A DNA stretch of 64,000 nucleotides from Bacteroidota bacterium (lineage in GTDB: Bacteria; Bacteroidota; Ignavibacteria; Ignavibacteriales; Ignavibacteriaceae), in assembly GCA_021815365.1 (NCBI GenBank), contig JAKAGZ010000002.1:1-64000 (forward strand), in the 5' to 3' direction. Position 1 is the first letter of the stretch, and each line of letters begins with the position of its first letter. The notes under the pieces were generated by a model. That model worked only from the letters and a program-made list of their open reading frames with translations. It did not search any database and was not told the DNA's origin. Shown piece after piece: positions 47,201 to 54,804 of this stretch. Position numbers and translations under genes: made by a program.

Positions 47201-48032
47201 TGATAAATTTTAATTTATCAACTTCTGCTTCATCTAATCTTTCAACGTCTTCTTCAGAAAGTACACTATCTTTTGTTAAAAAGATTTCTCCTGTTGACAT
47301 ATCGAATACATCACTTGCTATTGTCCTTCCGATGTAGTCTTCTATGTTAACTTTTTTGATAGTTACTTCTTCAATCAGGTTGAACATGTTTAAAATTTCT
47401 TCATCAGTGGCATAGCCTAACGCCCGAAGAAGCATAGTAGCAGGGAATTTCTTCCTGCGATCAATATAAACATACATTACGTAGTTTATATCGGTTGCAA
47501 ATTCAACCCACGATCCTCTTAAAGGAATTATGCGTGCGGAATAAATCGGGGTTCCGTTGGGGTGTAGTGTTTGTGAAAATGCAACGCCCGGTGAACGATG
47601 CAACTGAGATACAACTACTCTTTCAGCACCGTTAATTACAAAGGTACCTTTTTCTGTCATAAAAGGAAGGTTACCCAGATAAACTTCCTGTTCGACGCTG
47701 TTGACAAATTCCTGTGTTTCTGGGTCTTTAGTTGATAGACGGAGCTTACCTTTTAACGGTGCAGCGTACGTAAGCCCGCGTTCAAGACATTCTAAAACAG
47801 AAAATCGCGGCTTTTCAATAAAATATTCTAAAAAATCCAGTCTGTAATTTTCCTTATTATCAAAAATCGGAAAATTAGAAGTGAACACCTGCTGAAGTCC
47901 TTTGTTTTCCCTTTTGGCTGGAGGAGTTTGAAGTTGAATAAATTCTTCAAATGATGCTGTCTGTATGCCAAGCAAGTCGGGAACGTCAATAACAGAAGGT
48001 ATCCTGCCGAAGGAAATTCTATTGTTTTCCAA
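44274..48032 (-). CDS. rpoB: RNA polymerase beta subunit
   Basis: About 1252 residues. The rifampicin-pocket region ('[20 protein letters not shown]', then '[11 protein letters not shown]') has the sensitive-type residues; the catalytic-core block '[20 protein letters not shown]' and '[19 protein letters not shown]' near the C-terminus are intact. The frame is open from a TTG at 48050, but the better start is TTG at 48032: GGAGG (48043-48039) lies 6 bases ahead and the product then begins [10 protein letters not shown] hairpin separates it from rplL. Confidence 0.96.
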   Translation of the reverse strand: MENNRISFGRIPSVIDVPDLLGIQTASFEEFIQLQTPPAKRENKGLQQVFTSNFPIFDNKENYRLDFLEYFIEKPRFSVLECLERGLTYAAPLKGKLRLSTKDPETQEFVNSVEQEVYLGNLPFMTEKGTFVINGAERVVVSQLHRSPGVAFSQTLHPNGTPIYSARIIPLRGSWVEFATDINYVMYVYIDRRKKFPATMLLRALGYATDEEILNMFNLIEEVTIKKVNIEDYIGRTIASDVFDMSTGEIFLTKDSVLSEEDVERLDEAEVDKLKFISSDTSPDMDLIVNTLRKDTSHSKEEALFSIYRQLRSGEAPDVETAQGLIDKLFFNDKRYDLGDVGRHRMNDKLKLNIDEKITILTVEDIIEIMKYIIQLRNGVVSVDDIDHLGNRRIKTVGEQLGQQFNIGMSRMARTIKERMNVRDTENFTPQDLVNARTISSVINAFFGTNQLSQFMDQTNPLAEMTHKRRMSALGPGGLTRERAGFEVRDVHYTHYGRLCPIETPEGPNIGLISSLTIYARVNKYGFLETPYRKVVRGKVTNDVEYLTAEQEDHFTIAQANASLESNGKFSNDRIKSRNKGEFPISTPENIQYMDVAPAQIVSAAAALIPFLEHDDANRALMGSNMQRQAVPLLRPEAPIVGTGMEKRLASDSKAIIVAEDEGVVDFVDANQIIVKYDINPNSVEALTSFNDTKTVAYKLTKFNGTNQETCVNQRPIVKEGQRVKKGDVLADGCATDNGELALGRNVLVAFMPWRGYNFEDAIIISEKVVSEDVYTSIHIEEFELQVRETKRGEEELTREIPNVSEEAVKNLDEYGIVREGAEVKEGDILIGKITPKGETDPTPEEKLLRAIFGDKAGDVKDASLKAPPGLRGTVIKTRLFSRKKRDTDSKKQEKKLLDNLEHEHKQRLTNHYQKLVEKLTKLTEGETTTGIRDLEGSVILRSGTTIKDSTYSAMEDITKLDYTLEWFEAKRINNHIKTLYTNYFDVLSDIEEDYKREKIKISSGDELPPGIVQLAKVYVAKKRKLSVGDKMAGRHGNKGVVAKIVPQEDMPFLPDGTPVDIILNPLGVPSRMNLGQLYETALGWAGKLLGVKFSTPIFDGAKIEDVDEWLEKAGLEKGSKTTLYDGRSGEKFHQKVTCGYIYMLKLSHLVDDKIHARSIGPYSLITQQPLGGKAQFGGQRFGEMEVWALEGYGAANILQEILTVKSDDVAGRAKVYEAIVKGDNLQEPNIPESFNVLIKELQGLGLDIKIN

Positions 48033-48111
48033 TTGTAACCTCCAATTCAATTAAATTTCTTTTTCTTAAAAATCAAGTCTTAAACTACGACATCTATATA
48101 CTATTATATAG

Positions 48112-48145
48112 TAAAAAGAGATAAGCCTGTAAAGTATCCAGGCTT
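48112..48145 (-). terminator. Attenuator hairpin between rplL and rpoB
   Basis: AAGCCTG (48145-48139 on the - strand) pairs with CAGGCTT (48129-48123), followed by ATCTCTTTTTA. A second AT-rich stem, CTATATA/TATATAG (48111-48094), follows. The site matches where many bacteria attenuate rpoBC relative to rplJL. The stem is short, so partial termination is more likely than a full stop. Confidence 0.6.
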
Positions 48146-48187
48146 AACGCTTTAAAAAAATATATGATCTAATACTGTAAGATGAAA

Positions 48188-48571
48188 TTACTTAATTTCG
48201 ACAGTAGCGCCAGCTTCTTCAAACTCTTTTTTGAGTTTCATTGCTTCATCTTTTGAAACAGCTTCTTTAACTGTTTTAGGAGCACTGTCTACAAGGTCTT
48301 TAGCTTCTTTGAGACCTAAGCCTGTATGAGCTCTTACAACTTTGATGACATTAATTTTTTTGTCACCTGAAGAGTTAAGGATAACATCGAATTCAGTTTT
48401 TTCTTCTGCAGGAGCTGCCGCTGCCCCACCACCCGCTGCACCGCCAGCTACTATTACCGGCGCCGCTGCAGTTACACCGAACTCTTTCTCTAAAGCAGTT
48501 TTTAATTCTGATGCTTCTACTAAGGATAAAGTTTTTATCTTTTCGACAATTTCTGTTACTTTCTCTGACAT
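48188..48571 (-). CDS. rplL: 50S ribosomal protein L7/L12
   Basis: A 127-residue stalk protein present in multiple copies. It has the N-terminal dimerisation part ('[20 protein letters not shown]'), an Ala/Gly-rich hinge (about 38-52) and the C-terminal factor-binding domain ('[20 protein letters not shown]'). It is cotranscribed with rplJ. Confidence 0.97.
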   Translation of the reverse strand: MSEKVTEIVEKIKTLSLVEASELKTALEKEFGVTAAAPVIVAGGAAGGGAAAAPAEEKTEFDVILNSSGDKKINVIKVVRAHTGLGLKEAKDLVDSAPKTVKEAVSKDEAMKLKKEFEEAGATVEIK

Positions 48572-48615
48572 TTTATTTTCTCCTGATAATTTTAATTCTA
48601 AAAAAATTTATACAA

Positions 48616-49137
48616 TTATGCTGCCTGTCTTTTCGAAACCTGATCAATAACATTTACCAGGTCTCTGATAACAGCGTTTATGACGCCCACAATCCCAGAA
48701 GCTGGTGAATTGATGGAAGTCAAAATTCCTGCAATAATATCCTGTTTAGATGGAAGCATTGCCAATTCACTTAATTTAGTCCCATCATAAAACTGGTCTT
48801 CAATATAGCAGGCTTTCAAAGCAAGCTTTTGCGTTTCATCAAAATATTTTTTAATGATCTTTGCGGGAGCTATGGGGTTATCGCCTGCAAAGGCATAGCC
48901 GGTCATTCCAACAAGATCGCTGCCTAACTTTGAGTACTTACCGGTTTCCGAAACAGCACGGCTGAACAAAGTATTTTTAATTACTTTATATCTTACTCCT
49001 TCTTTCCGGAAATCGTTTCTGATACTAGTAATATCAGACACGGTTATTCCGCTGAAATCGGTCAAATAAACAGCAGAGGAGTTTTCGATCAACTCCTTTA
49101 CTTTTTCAACAATTTCAGCTTTTTCGTTCTTATTCAT
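48616..49137 (-). CDS. rplJ: 50S ribosomal protein L10
   Basis: A 173-residue stalk base protein that binds 23S rRNA and L7/L12 dimers. 'SSAVYLTDFSGITVSDITSI' and 'YKVIKNTLFSRA' are typical of the N-terminal domain; the C-terminal helix (about 140-173) is the L12 anchor. L10 often represses its own mRNA; the 89-base leader here contains a palindrome (49175-49193). Confidence 0.96.
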   Translation of the reverse strand: MNKNEKAEIVEKVKELIENSSAVYLTDFSGITVSDITSIRNDFRKEGVRYKVIKNTLFSRAVSETGKYSKLGSDLVGMTGYAFAGDNPIAPAKIIKKYFDETQKLALKACYIEDQFYDGTKLSELAMLPSKQDIIAGILTSINSPASGIVGVINAVIRDLVNVIDQVSKRQAA

Positions 49138-49174
49138 ATCTCTCCTCTACCGGATTTTTAATTAATCGAGTCGT

Positions 49175-49193
49175 CTTGCCTTAGGCAAGCAGG
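49175..49193. repeat. GC-rich palindrome in the rplA-rplJ gap
   Basis: CTTGCC-TTA-GGCAAG (49175-49189) followed by CAGG has the same makeup as the palindromes at 6307-6401 and 51949-51968. It lies 38 bases before the rplJ start, in the region where an L10 leader structure is expected. Confidence 0.6.
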
Positions 49194-49226
49194 TTTAGAA
49201 GCATTTATTTTTGAGTGCGTAAACTT

Positions 49227-49928
49227 TTATTGTTGCTGTACAAAAACATCCTTACTAATTTTCAAACCAGGTCCCATCGTACTTGAAAGGAAAAGACTCT
49301 TGACATATTGTCCTTTCGCTGAAGAAGGTTTTAGTTTGATAATAGTATTGAGGAATGCCTGTACGTTTTCTGCAAGCTTTTCAGCTTCAAAATTTATTTT
49401 ACCTAAAGATGCGTGAACTATGCCGGCTTTTTCAACACGAAATTCAATCTTACCGGCTTTAACTTCTTTAACTGCCTTTACAACATCCGGTGTAACAGTC
49501 CCGCTCTTTGGATTAGGCATTAAGCCTTTAGGACCTAAAACTTTTCCAAGCTTCCCTAATTCAGCCATAGTATCGGGTGCGGCAACTATAACATCAATAT
49601 CCGTCCATCCGCCTTTAATTTTTTCAAGAAATTCTTCGAAGCCTGCATAATCTGCGCCAGCATCTATAGCTTCTTTTGCTTTTGCAGTACCTTTAACAAC
49701 AGCAAGAACTCTGACCTGTTTGCCTGTACCATGCGGAAGGGCAACAGTTCCTCTTACCATCTGATCGGCGTGTTTTGGATCCACGCCCAGCCTGATCGCA
49801 CAATCCAGAGATTCGATAAATTTTACATTGGAATTCTCTTTAAGAACTTTAATTGCATCAATAATAGAATACTCTTTGCTGCTGTCAACTTTTTCTAAAA
49901 TTACCTTTGTTCTTTTCGTTTTTTGCAT
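49227..49928 (-). CDS. rplA: 50S ribosomal protein L1
   Basis: A 233-residue two-domain protein of the mobile L1 stalk: '[20 protein letters not shown]', '[20 protein letters not shown]' and '[20 protein letters not shown]'. Length is typical. L1 commonly represses rplK-rplA; no site was identified. Confidence 0.97.
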   Translation of the reverse strand: MQKTKRTKVILEKVDSSKEYSIIDAIKVLKENSNVKFIESLDCAIRLGVDPKHADQMVRGTVALPHGTGKQVRVLAVVKGTAKAKEAIDAGADYAGFEEFLEKIKGGWTDIDVIVAAPDTMAELGKLGKVLGPKGLMPNPKSGTVTPDVVKAVKEVKAGKIEFRVEKAGIVHASLGKINFEAEKLAENVQAFLNTIIKLKPSSAKGQYVKSLFLSSTMGPGLKISKDVFVQQQ

Positions 49929-49970
49929 TAGTGCACCATAATAATTTCAAAGTGTTTTTAACCTGATTGA

Positions 49971-50396
49971 CTACTCTTCAACAGTTATTCCCATACTACG
50001 TGCTGTTCCTGCAACCATACTCATTGCATGATCAATATCGAAAGCATTGAGGTCAGGCATTTTCATAGCTGCAATTTCTTTAACCTGTGCAAAATTGACT
50101 TTTGCAACTTTATTTCTATGAGGTTCAGCAGACCCTTTCTCAATCTTAGCCGCTCTCTTTAATAAAACTGCTGCGGGCGGGGTCTTGGTAATGAACGTAA
50201 ATGATTTATCCGAATAAACTGTTATGACCACGGGAATTATCAGCCCGTCTTTATCCTGCGTCCTTGCGTTGAACTGTTTGCAGAACTCCATTATGTTAAC
50301 GCCTTTCTGACCAAGTGCTGGCCCTACCGGCGGTGACGGATTTGCTTTTCCACCCGGTATCTGAAGTTTAATATATCCTGTTATCTTTTTAGCCAT
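49971..50396 (-). CDS. rplK: 50S ribosomal protein L11
   Basis: A 141-residue GTPase-centre protein: '[20 protein letters not shown]', '[20 protein letters not shown]' and '[11 protein letters not shown]'. The Pro-rich N-terminal region is the thiostrepton-contact area. Confidence 0.97.
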   Translation of the reverse strand: MAKKITGYIKLQIPGGKANPSPPVGPALGQKGVNIMEFCKQFNARTQDKDGLIIPVVITVYSDKSFTFITKTPPAAVLLKRAAKIEKGSAEPHRNKVAKVNFAQVKEIAAMKMPDLNAFDIDHAMSMVAGTARSMGITVEE

Positions 50397-50425
50397 ATAT
50401 TTTTCCTGTACAAATAATTTTTAAT

Positions 50426-50962
50426 CTATTTTTCTAACTCAGCCTGAACATAATCAATTTCCACCGGTGTCTTTCTGCCAAAAATCGAAACCATAACTTT
50501 AATTTTCATTTTTTCCTCATTCACTTCCTGAACAGTTCCGCTGAAATTATTGAATGGTCCATCAATAATTTTCACTATGTCACCATTTCTGAAAATCGTT
50601 TCGCTTCGTTCGCTGGTCTCGTCCTGCGAAATTCTTCCGATTATTCTTTTTACTTCTTCAGGCTGCAGAGAGTTTGGATTAGTTCTCGTTCCCAAAAATC
50701 CCATTACAGAAGGGGTGTTGAGAATAAATTCTTTCACCTGGTTATCAAGGTCTGCATTAACTAAAATATAACCCGGGAAAAAATTTTTTGTTTTGCTCTT
50801 CTTTTTACCATCCTTAACTTCAAAAACTTTTTCAATAGGAACTAAAACTTCTTTAACCTTAGCCCGAAGTTGTTCATTTTCGCTGATCTCAGTATCGAGT
50901 AAAGTTTTAACTTTATTTTCGTGTCCTGAAAAAGTTCTGACCACAAACCATTTAAAATCCAT
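50426..50962 (-). CDS. nusG: Transcription antitermination/pausing factor NusG
   Basis: A 178-residue protein with the NGN domain ('WFVVRTFSGHENKVKTLLDT', 'NFFPGYILVNADL') and a C-terminal KOW domain ('GDIVKIIDGPFNNFSGTVQE'). It couples RNA polymerase to S10/Rho. It lies 11 bases after secE and 29 before rplK. Confidence 0.97.
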   Translation of the reverse strand: MDFKWFVVRTFSGHENKVKTLLDTEISENEQLRAKVKEVLVPIEKVFEVKDGKKKSKTKNFFPGYILVNADLDNQVKEFILNTPSVMGFLGTRTNPNSLQPEEVKRIIGRISQDETSERSETIFRNGDIVKIIDGPFNNFSGTVQEVNEEKMKIKVMVSIFGRKTPVEIDYVQAELEK

Positions 50963-50973
50963 AATAACCTAAG

Positions 50974-51156
50974 CTAAAAAATTCCTTTAAATATTTGAGT
51001 AATCAACATATCAATCATATAAGTAAAAGCAGAAAGAATTAAGCAAGATACAATAACTATCTGCGTAGATTCTTTTAATTCTTCTTTTGTAGGCCAGGTG
51101 ACCTTTTTCATTTCCTTTACAACATCGTCAAAGAAAGCAATTATTTTTTCTTTCAT
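50974..51156 (-). CDS. secE: Protein translocase subunit SecE
   Basis: A 60-residue single-span SecE: an amphipathic helix with 'DVVKEMKKVTWPTKEELKES', then one membrane helix ('IVIVSCLILSAFTYMIDMLI'). It clamps SecY. It follows tRNA-Trp on the same strand, as in many secE-nusG operons. Confidence 0.96.
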   Translation of the reverse strand: MKEKIIAFFDDVVKEMKKVTWPTKEELKESTQIVIVSCLILSAFTYMIDMLITQIFKGIF

Positions 51157-51182
51157 ATTTAAAACTCGTTTTTTAGAGCTAG

Positions 51183-51256
51183 CACGTCAGGAGGGACTCG
51201 AACCCCCAGCCTGCGGTTTTGGAGACCGCTGCTCTAGCCAATTGAGCTACTGACGT
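51183..51256 (-). tRNA. tRNA-Trp(CCA)
   Basis: Cloverleaf on the - strand: acceptor ACGTCAG/CTGACGT, anticodon arm GCGGT-CTCCAAA-ACCGC with anticodon CCA, T-arm GGGGGTTCGAGTCCCTC and discriminator G. It lies 26 bases before secE and 8 after rpmG. Confidence 0.96.
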
Positions 51257-51264
51257 AGCTAAAA

Positions 51265-51414
51265 TTATTTTGTTTCTTTATGAATAGTATGTTTTTTATC
51301 CCAACGACAATATTTTTTAAATTCGACTCTGTTGGGGTGGAGCCTTTTATTCTTTGTTGTTGTGTAATTTCGTCTTTTACACTCGGTGCACTCCAAAGTG
51401 ATAATATCTCTCAT
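51265..51414 (-). CDS. rpmG: 50S ribosomal protein L33
   Basis: A 49-residue protein, read directly from the bases: '[17 protein letters not shown]', '[19 protein letters not shown]' and '[10 protein letters not shown]'. The first zinc pair (CTEC) is intact, but in the second the later Cys is Asp (YCRWD), so zinc binding is doubtful or uses the following His. It lies between the pseudo-tRNA-Thr and tRNA-Trp. Confidence 0.92.
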   Translation of the reverse strand: MRDIITLECTECKRRNYTTTKNKRLHPNRVEFKKYCRWDKKHTIHKETK

Positions 51415-51440
51415 AAGTTTTCTCGTAAGTTAATTTTCAA

Positions 51441-51535
51441 ACTGACGATCGGCAGTTAAACCAGCATACCGTTAAGCCTGTGATCTCCCTTCCGGCTTGT
51501 CGGGACCTGGGTACTTTACCAGCTATTTAGTCAGC
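51441..51535 (-). pseudogene. Degenerate tRNA-Thr relic with palindromic insertion
   Basis: On the - strand the 95-base stretch starts GCTGAC, then TAGCTGGTAAAGTAC (D-arm remnant), and ends CTGGTTTAACTGCCGATCGTCAGT, which mirrors the T-arm and 3' acceptor of the intact tRNA-Thr 76 bases upstream. The acceptor arms still pair. In place of the anticodon arm is a longer GC-rich stretch (TCCCGACAAGCCGGAAGGGA) followed by ~15 extra bases; the D-stem no longer pairs. I infer a dead copy of tRNA-Thr altered by palindromic DNA. Confidence 0.55.
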
Positions 51536-51610
51536 ATATAATTTTACCAATTTCTTGAAAGAACTTTTTCCAGAATTTTTAATTTCAGGTTCATCTTTTA
51601 TTTCTCTTCG

Positions 51611-51683
51611 AGCTGACGACCGGGATTGAACCGGTGACCTCATCCTTACCAAGGATGTGCTCTACCAACTGAGCTACGTCAGC
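51611..51683 (-). tRNA. tRNA-Thr(GGT)
   Basis: Cloverleaf on the - strand: acceptor GCTGACG/CGTCAGC, D-arm GCTC/GAGC, anticodon arm CATCC-TTGGTAA-GGATG with anticodon GGT, T-arm ACCGGTTCAATCCCGGT and discriminator T. Confidence 0.96.
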
Positions 51684-51754
51684 AATTAATTTTTGCTAGA
51701 GCAATCGGTCTTTAACATTTCAAACTTATTTATACTTGTTAACAATTCTATCTG

Positions 51755-51828
51755 AGCGGGAGACGGGACTCGAACCCGCGACCAACAGCTTGGAAGGCTG
51801 TGACTCTAGCCAACTGAGTTACTCCCGC
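51755..51828 (-). tRNA. tRNA-Gly(TCC)
   Basis: Cloverleaf on the - strand: acceptor GCGGGAG/CTCCCGC, anticodon arm ACAGC-CTTCCAA-GCTGT with anticodon TCC, T-arm GCGGGTTCGAGTCCCGT and discriminator T. It is the parent-like copy of the adjacent relic at 51901. Confidence 0.96.
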
Positions 51829-51900
51829 GTCTTTTCATTAAGAAACACTCTGCTTACCACTTTGTCTCAGTACTGTTTCTTACAAAGGAATTTTCCCTAA

Positions 51901-51979
51901 GAACCCGCAACCAATCCCGATGGAATCGGGATGACTCTAGCCAACTGACCTGCTTGCCGGTAGGCAGGATTACTCCCGC
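51901..51979 (-). pseudogene. tRNA-Gly relic remodelled by two palindromes
   Basis: Segments identical or nearly so to tRNA-Gly(TCC) are interrupted. The 5' part GCGGGAGTAA and TCAGTTGGCTAGAGTCA match, but the 20-base palindrome CCTGCCTACCGGCAAGCAGG splits the D-stem. The anticodon arm is replaced by ATCCCGA-TTCCA-TCGGGAT (51914-51932), a 7-bp hairpin that still shows TCC in the loop. TTGGTTGCGGGTTC matches the variable/T region, after which the T- and acceptor 3' halves are lost. It cannot form a tRNA and is read as a pseudogene. The remaining bases of 51829-52173 contain no other feature. Confidence 0.8.
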
Positions 51980-52173
51980 AATTTTAGTCAATGTCTAAAA
52001 TCACTTCAGAATTTTTCACCCAATTTAAAATTGCTGATCAGGAAGTTTACACATTTTCGATTACTTTATTAACAATTTTTAAAGGAACTATTAAATTTTT
52101 ACAACAGAATGATTTTCACAAAAGGGCAAAAAAAATTGTATTTTTATAACACTAATAAAGTTCAAATCACCAG

Positions 52174-52257
52174 TGGGCGGCGAGGGATTCGAACCCCCAA
52201 AGGCGTCAGCCAACGGATTTACAGTCCGCCCCGGCTCTCCAACTCCGGCGTCCGCCC
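52174..52257 (-). tRNA. tRNA-Tyr(GTA)
   Basis: Class II tRNA of 84 bases on the - strand: acceptor GGGCGG./.CCGCCC, anticodon arm CGGA-CTGTAAA-TCCG with anticodon GTA, a long variable arm (TTGGCTGACGCC region), T-arm GGGGGTTCGAATCCCTC and discriminator A. First gene of the cluster, 20 bases after a promoter -10 box. Confidence 0.95.
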
Positions 52258-52277
52258 ATTTTTAGAAACGAGCAACA

Positions 52278-52306
52278 AATATATCGTGATTTCAAGTTAA
52301 ATGCAA
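52278..52306 (-). promoter_or_regulatory. Promoter ahead of tRNA-Tyr
   Basis: TTGCAT (52306-52301 on the - strand), 17 bases, then TATATT (52283-52278). The -10 region reads TATATTTG and thus also fits the Bacteroidota TAnnTTTG element. It could drive the tRNA-rpmG-secE-nusG section. Confidence 0.6.
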
Positions 52307-52463
52307 ATATTCCGCCGTCTTATTTTAAGACTCACAACGATTATCTATTCTAATATACTTTCCTAGTACAATAAACATAACGAATTGGCTCCAAATGATA
52401 CTTCCTTTCTAATATCCATATTGAAGCAGAAGGCCAGCTAATTATCAAAAACCATTTGTAAAA

Positions 52464-53378
52464 CTAATACACTGGTAATACAAAATTCCCACTGATTTGA
52501 ATTGAAACTGAATCTCTTGTTAATTTATTAAAATGATTTGTTTTTGAAAAACTTTTATTCCTACTGTAGATTCCTAAAAACTTCATTTGTGCTATCATGT
52601 TACCTTTTATTGATCTATCTGTCTGATTAAAGTCTGTGATTTCCATTGTTCCCACAAATGTTGTATCAGTTACATACCATTCGACTGTTTCATCTGTCAA
52701 AATATGCCTAAGTGTGATTGAATTATATGAGGAAGAATTATTAAAAGTATATTTATCTACTTTAATTAATTTATTAGCCTGCAAGCCTAGGAACCAACCA
52801 TCACCAAATATTGAAATTATTTCGAAAGTTGTTCCATAATTACTAACATATGCGGAAACATTATTAGAAATTTTTGCATTCTCAAATCCAACACCATTTA
52901 TTTCAAGAATAAAATTTGAATTAACGGGGGGAAGAATATTCTTCCCTATTTCGCCTCGTAAGTATTTCCCAAAACGGGGATAGCCCTGGCGATTAGAAGT
53001 ATATTCCAAAACACCGTTACTGATCTTATAATAAAGTGTATCATAATTATAGAAATAACTTATTTTTCTTCGAAGAGCAATTATTCCATCACTTGCCTGC
53101 AGCAATGATTCATAAGGACCGATAATTGCTAAATTACCTGTAGCTGTTTCAACTCCGACAAAATTAGCAACGGTATTAAGTAGGAACTGAATTCCAGAAA
53201 CAGAAATTATAGGCTTATGTTGAGCATACTTTACGGTATCTAAACTATACCACACCCCGATTAATTCAGGATCGATTTTTATTTTAGAGAAAACAGGATT
53301 TTCATTATCACAACCTGAAAAAAATATTGTGATTAACAGAATAGTAATTATCACAAATTTCGCATCAGATTTTAACAT
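52464..53378 (-). CDS. Hypothetical lipoprotein
   Basis: A 304-residue protein of no recognised family. The N-terminal helix ends in a good lipobox FFSGC (Cys about 23) followed by DNENP. The mature part mixes short strands and polar loops with Tyr/Asn/Ser; no catalytic motif is visible. ATG 53378 is chosen because AAAGGGAAG precedes it and the signal peptide starts there; the frame extends 11 codons upstream. It is transcribed after the amidohydrolase gene with a 56-base gap. Confidence 0.7.
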   Translation of the reverse strand: MLKSDAKFVIITILLITIFFSGCDNENPVFSKIKIDPELIGVWYSLDTVKYAQHKPIISVSGIQFLLNTVANFVGVETATGNLAIIGPYESLLQASDGIIALRRKISYFYNYDTLYYKISNGVLEYTSNRQGYPRFGKYLRGEIGKNILPPVNSNFILEINGVGFENAKISNNVSAYVSNYGTTFEIISIFGDGWFLGLQANKLIKVDKYTFNNSSSYNSITLRHILTDETVEWYVTDTTFVGTMEITDFNQTDRSIKGNMIAQMKFLGIYSRNKSFSKTNHFNKLTRDSVSIQISGNFVLPVY

Positions 53379-53434
53379 AATACTTCCCTTTGAATTAATT
53401 AAAACCTTCACGCATATTAATTTAGTTTTAAAAT

Positions 53435-54733
53435 TTATTTCTCAAATTTATATACTTTCCCTTCCTTCATTACAAACTGAACTTTTTCCACAACAGAGAC
53501 GTTCCTTAAGGGATCACCTTTGAATGCAATTATGTCGGCAGATTTCCCTTTTTCAATAGTTCCTGTTTCTTTTTCTATCCCCAGTAATTCTGCTGCAACT
53601 GATGTTGCAGACTTAAGAGCCTCTATAGTTTTCATCCCATATTTAACCATTAAAGCCAGTTCCTGGGAGTTCGTGCCCGGGTATTCAAACGTATCTGTAC
53701 CAAAAGCAATTTTAACATTTGTCTTTAATGCTCGCTGAAACGAAGCAATGTGTTTTTCAACCGTGTTTGTTAGTTTGATTTTGTCTTGTGGGGAAATCTG
53801 ACCAAAAATTTTTGAATCTCTCCACTGTTCATAAACTAAAAGAGTAGGAACATAATAAATATTTTTTTCAGCCATTAATCTGAAAGTATCTTCATTGATG
53901 TACAAACCATGCTCAACCGAATTTACGCCGGCTTCTATAGCCATTCTTGCCGCCTTATCAGAATAAGTATGCGCTGCTACCTTCAGTCCGTTGCGGTGTG
54001 CTTCATCTACAAGGGCATTGACTTCTTCCTGAGTATAATTAATTCCTCCGGTGAGAGAATCTTTACTTGATTGTTTTTTCTCATACGATTCCATATAAAT
54101 TTTAATTACATCTACTCCTAGTTTAACGAGCTGCCTGACAAGTTTTCTCATTCCATAAGGACCATCGGCGTGCCAGGAAATCTGCGGGGTTTTAAAATAC
54201 GGGGAATAGCCAACAAGGTCATATCCGCCGGTAGGTGTAACAGGCTGATTTGCTACGAGCATTCTTGGCCCTGGAACGAGTCCGTTATTAATAGCGTCTC
54301 TCAATGCAAGATCTGCGTAGCCGGCCCCTTCGTTACCCACATCACGAACGGTGGTAACTCCACCCATTAGTGTTTTTTCTGCATCCACGACTCCATAGAT
54401 TGCCCTGTATTCATAAGATTCTCTTAAAATTTCCTGATCATAATCGCCCGGATGAAGAAGAACATGAGTGTGACAATCAATTAACCCGGGCATTACTGTC
54501 ATATCTCTCAGGTCATAAACCTTTGCACCATCAGGAATTTGAATATTCTCCCCCACCTCTGCAATATTTTTGCCTAGAACATGTATAATAACATTCGCTA
54601 TTAATTCATTTGACTTTCCGTCAAAAAACTTTCCGGCTTTAATGTATAAATTATTCTCCTGTGCAATTGAAAAATTGGTTAAATAAAAAATTAAAAATGT
54701 GGGAATAAACAACAGCTTAAATCTTTTTTGCAT
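53435..54733 (-). CDS. Exported amidohydrolase (imidazolonepropionase-like)
   Basis: A 432-residue metal-dependent hydrolase of the amidohydrolase superfamily with a signal peptide (about 1-24, ending 'FSIAQ'). Metal and catalytic residues are visible: HxH in DCHTHVLLH, the carbamylated-Lys candidate in VIKIYMES, His in AAHTYS, His in SVEHGLY and Asp in FGTDTFEYPG. A small beta-domain encloses the barrel ('YIKAGKFFDGKS' and 'GKSADIIAFKGDP'). Members of this group act as Xaa-Pro dipeptidases or on amides; the substrate is unknown. ATG 54733 has GGAGG 6 bases ahead and is preferred over the codon at 54745. Confidence 0.85.
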   Translation of the reverse strand: MQKRFKLLFIPTFLIFYLTNFSIAQENNLYIKAGKFFDGKSNELIANVIIHVLGKNIAEVGENIQIPDGAKVYDLRDMTVMPGLIDCHTHVLLHPGDYDQEILRESYEYRAIYGVVDAEKTLMGGVTTVRDVGNEGAGYADLALRDAINNGLVPGPRMLVANQPVTPTGGYDLVGYSPYFKTPQISWHADGPYGMRKLVRQLVKLGVDVIKIYMESYEKKQSSKDSLTGGINYTQEEVNALVDEAHRNGLKVAAHTYSDKAARMAIEAGVNSVEHGLYINEDTFRLMAEKNIYYVPTLLVYEQWRDSKIFGQISPQDKIKLTNTVEKHIASFQRALKTNVKIAFGTDTFEYPGTNSQELALMVKYGMKTIEALKSATSVAAELLGIEKETGTIEKGKSADIIAFKGDPLRNVSVVEKVQFVMKEGKVYKFEK

Positions 54734-54804
54734 AGCAGCCTCCATAAAATATTAGAGGATAAATATTAAAAAATCTTTACAGATGTATATATAAGAAATT
54801 TAAG

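Noticed and set aside
51415-51610. Possible second tuf gene or tuf remnant, as expected between tRNA-Thr and tRNA-Trp in many bacteria
   Set aside because: No EF-Tu motif can be read in any frame; the stretch is better explained by the tRNA-Thr relic.
51901-51979. A functional second tRNA-Gly
   Set aside because: The D-stem is split by a 20-base palindrome and the 3' half of the acceptor and T-stem is missing.
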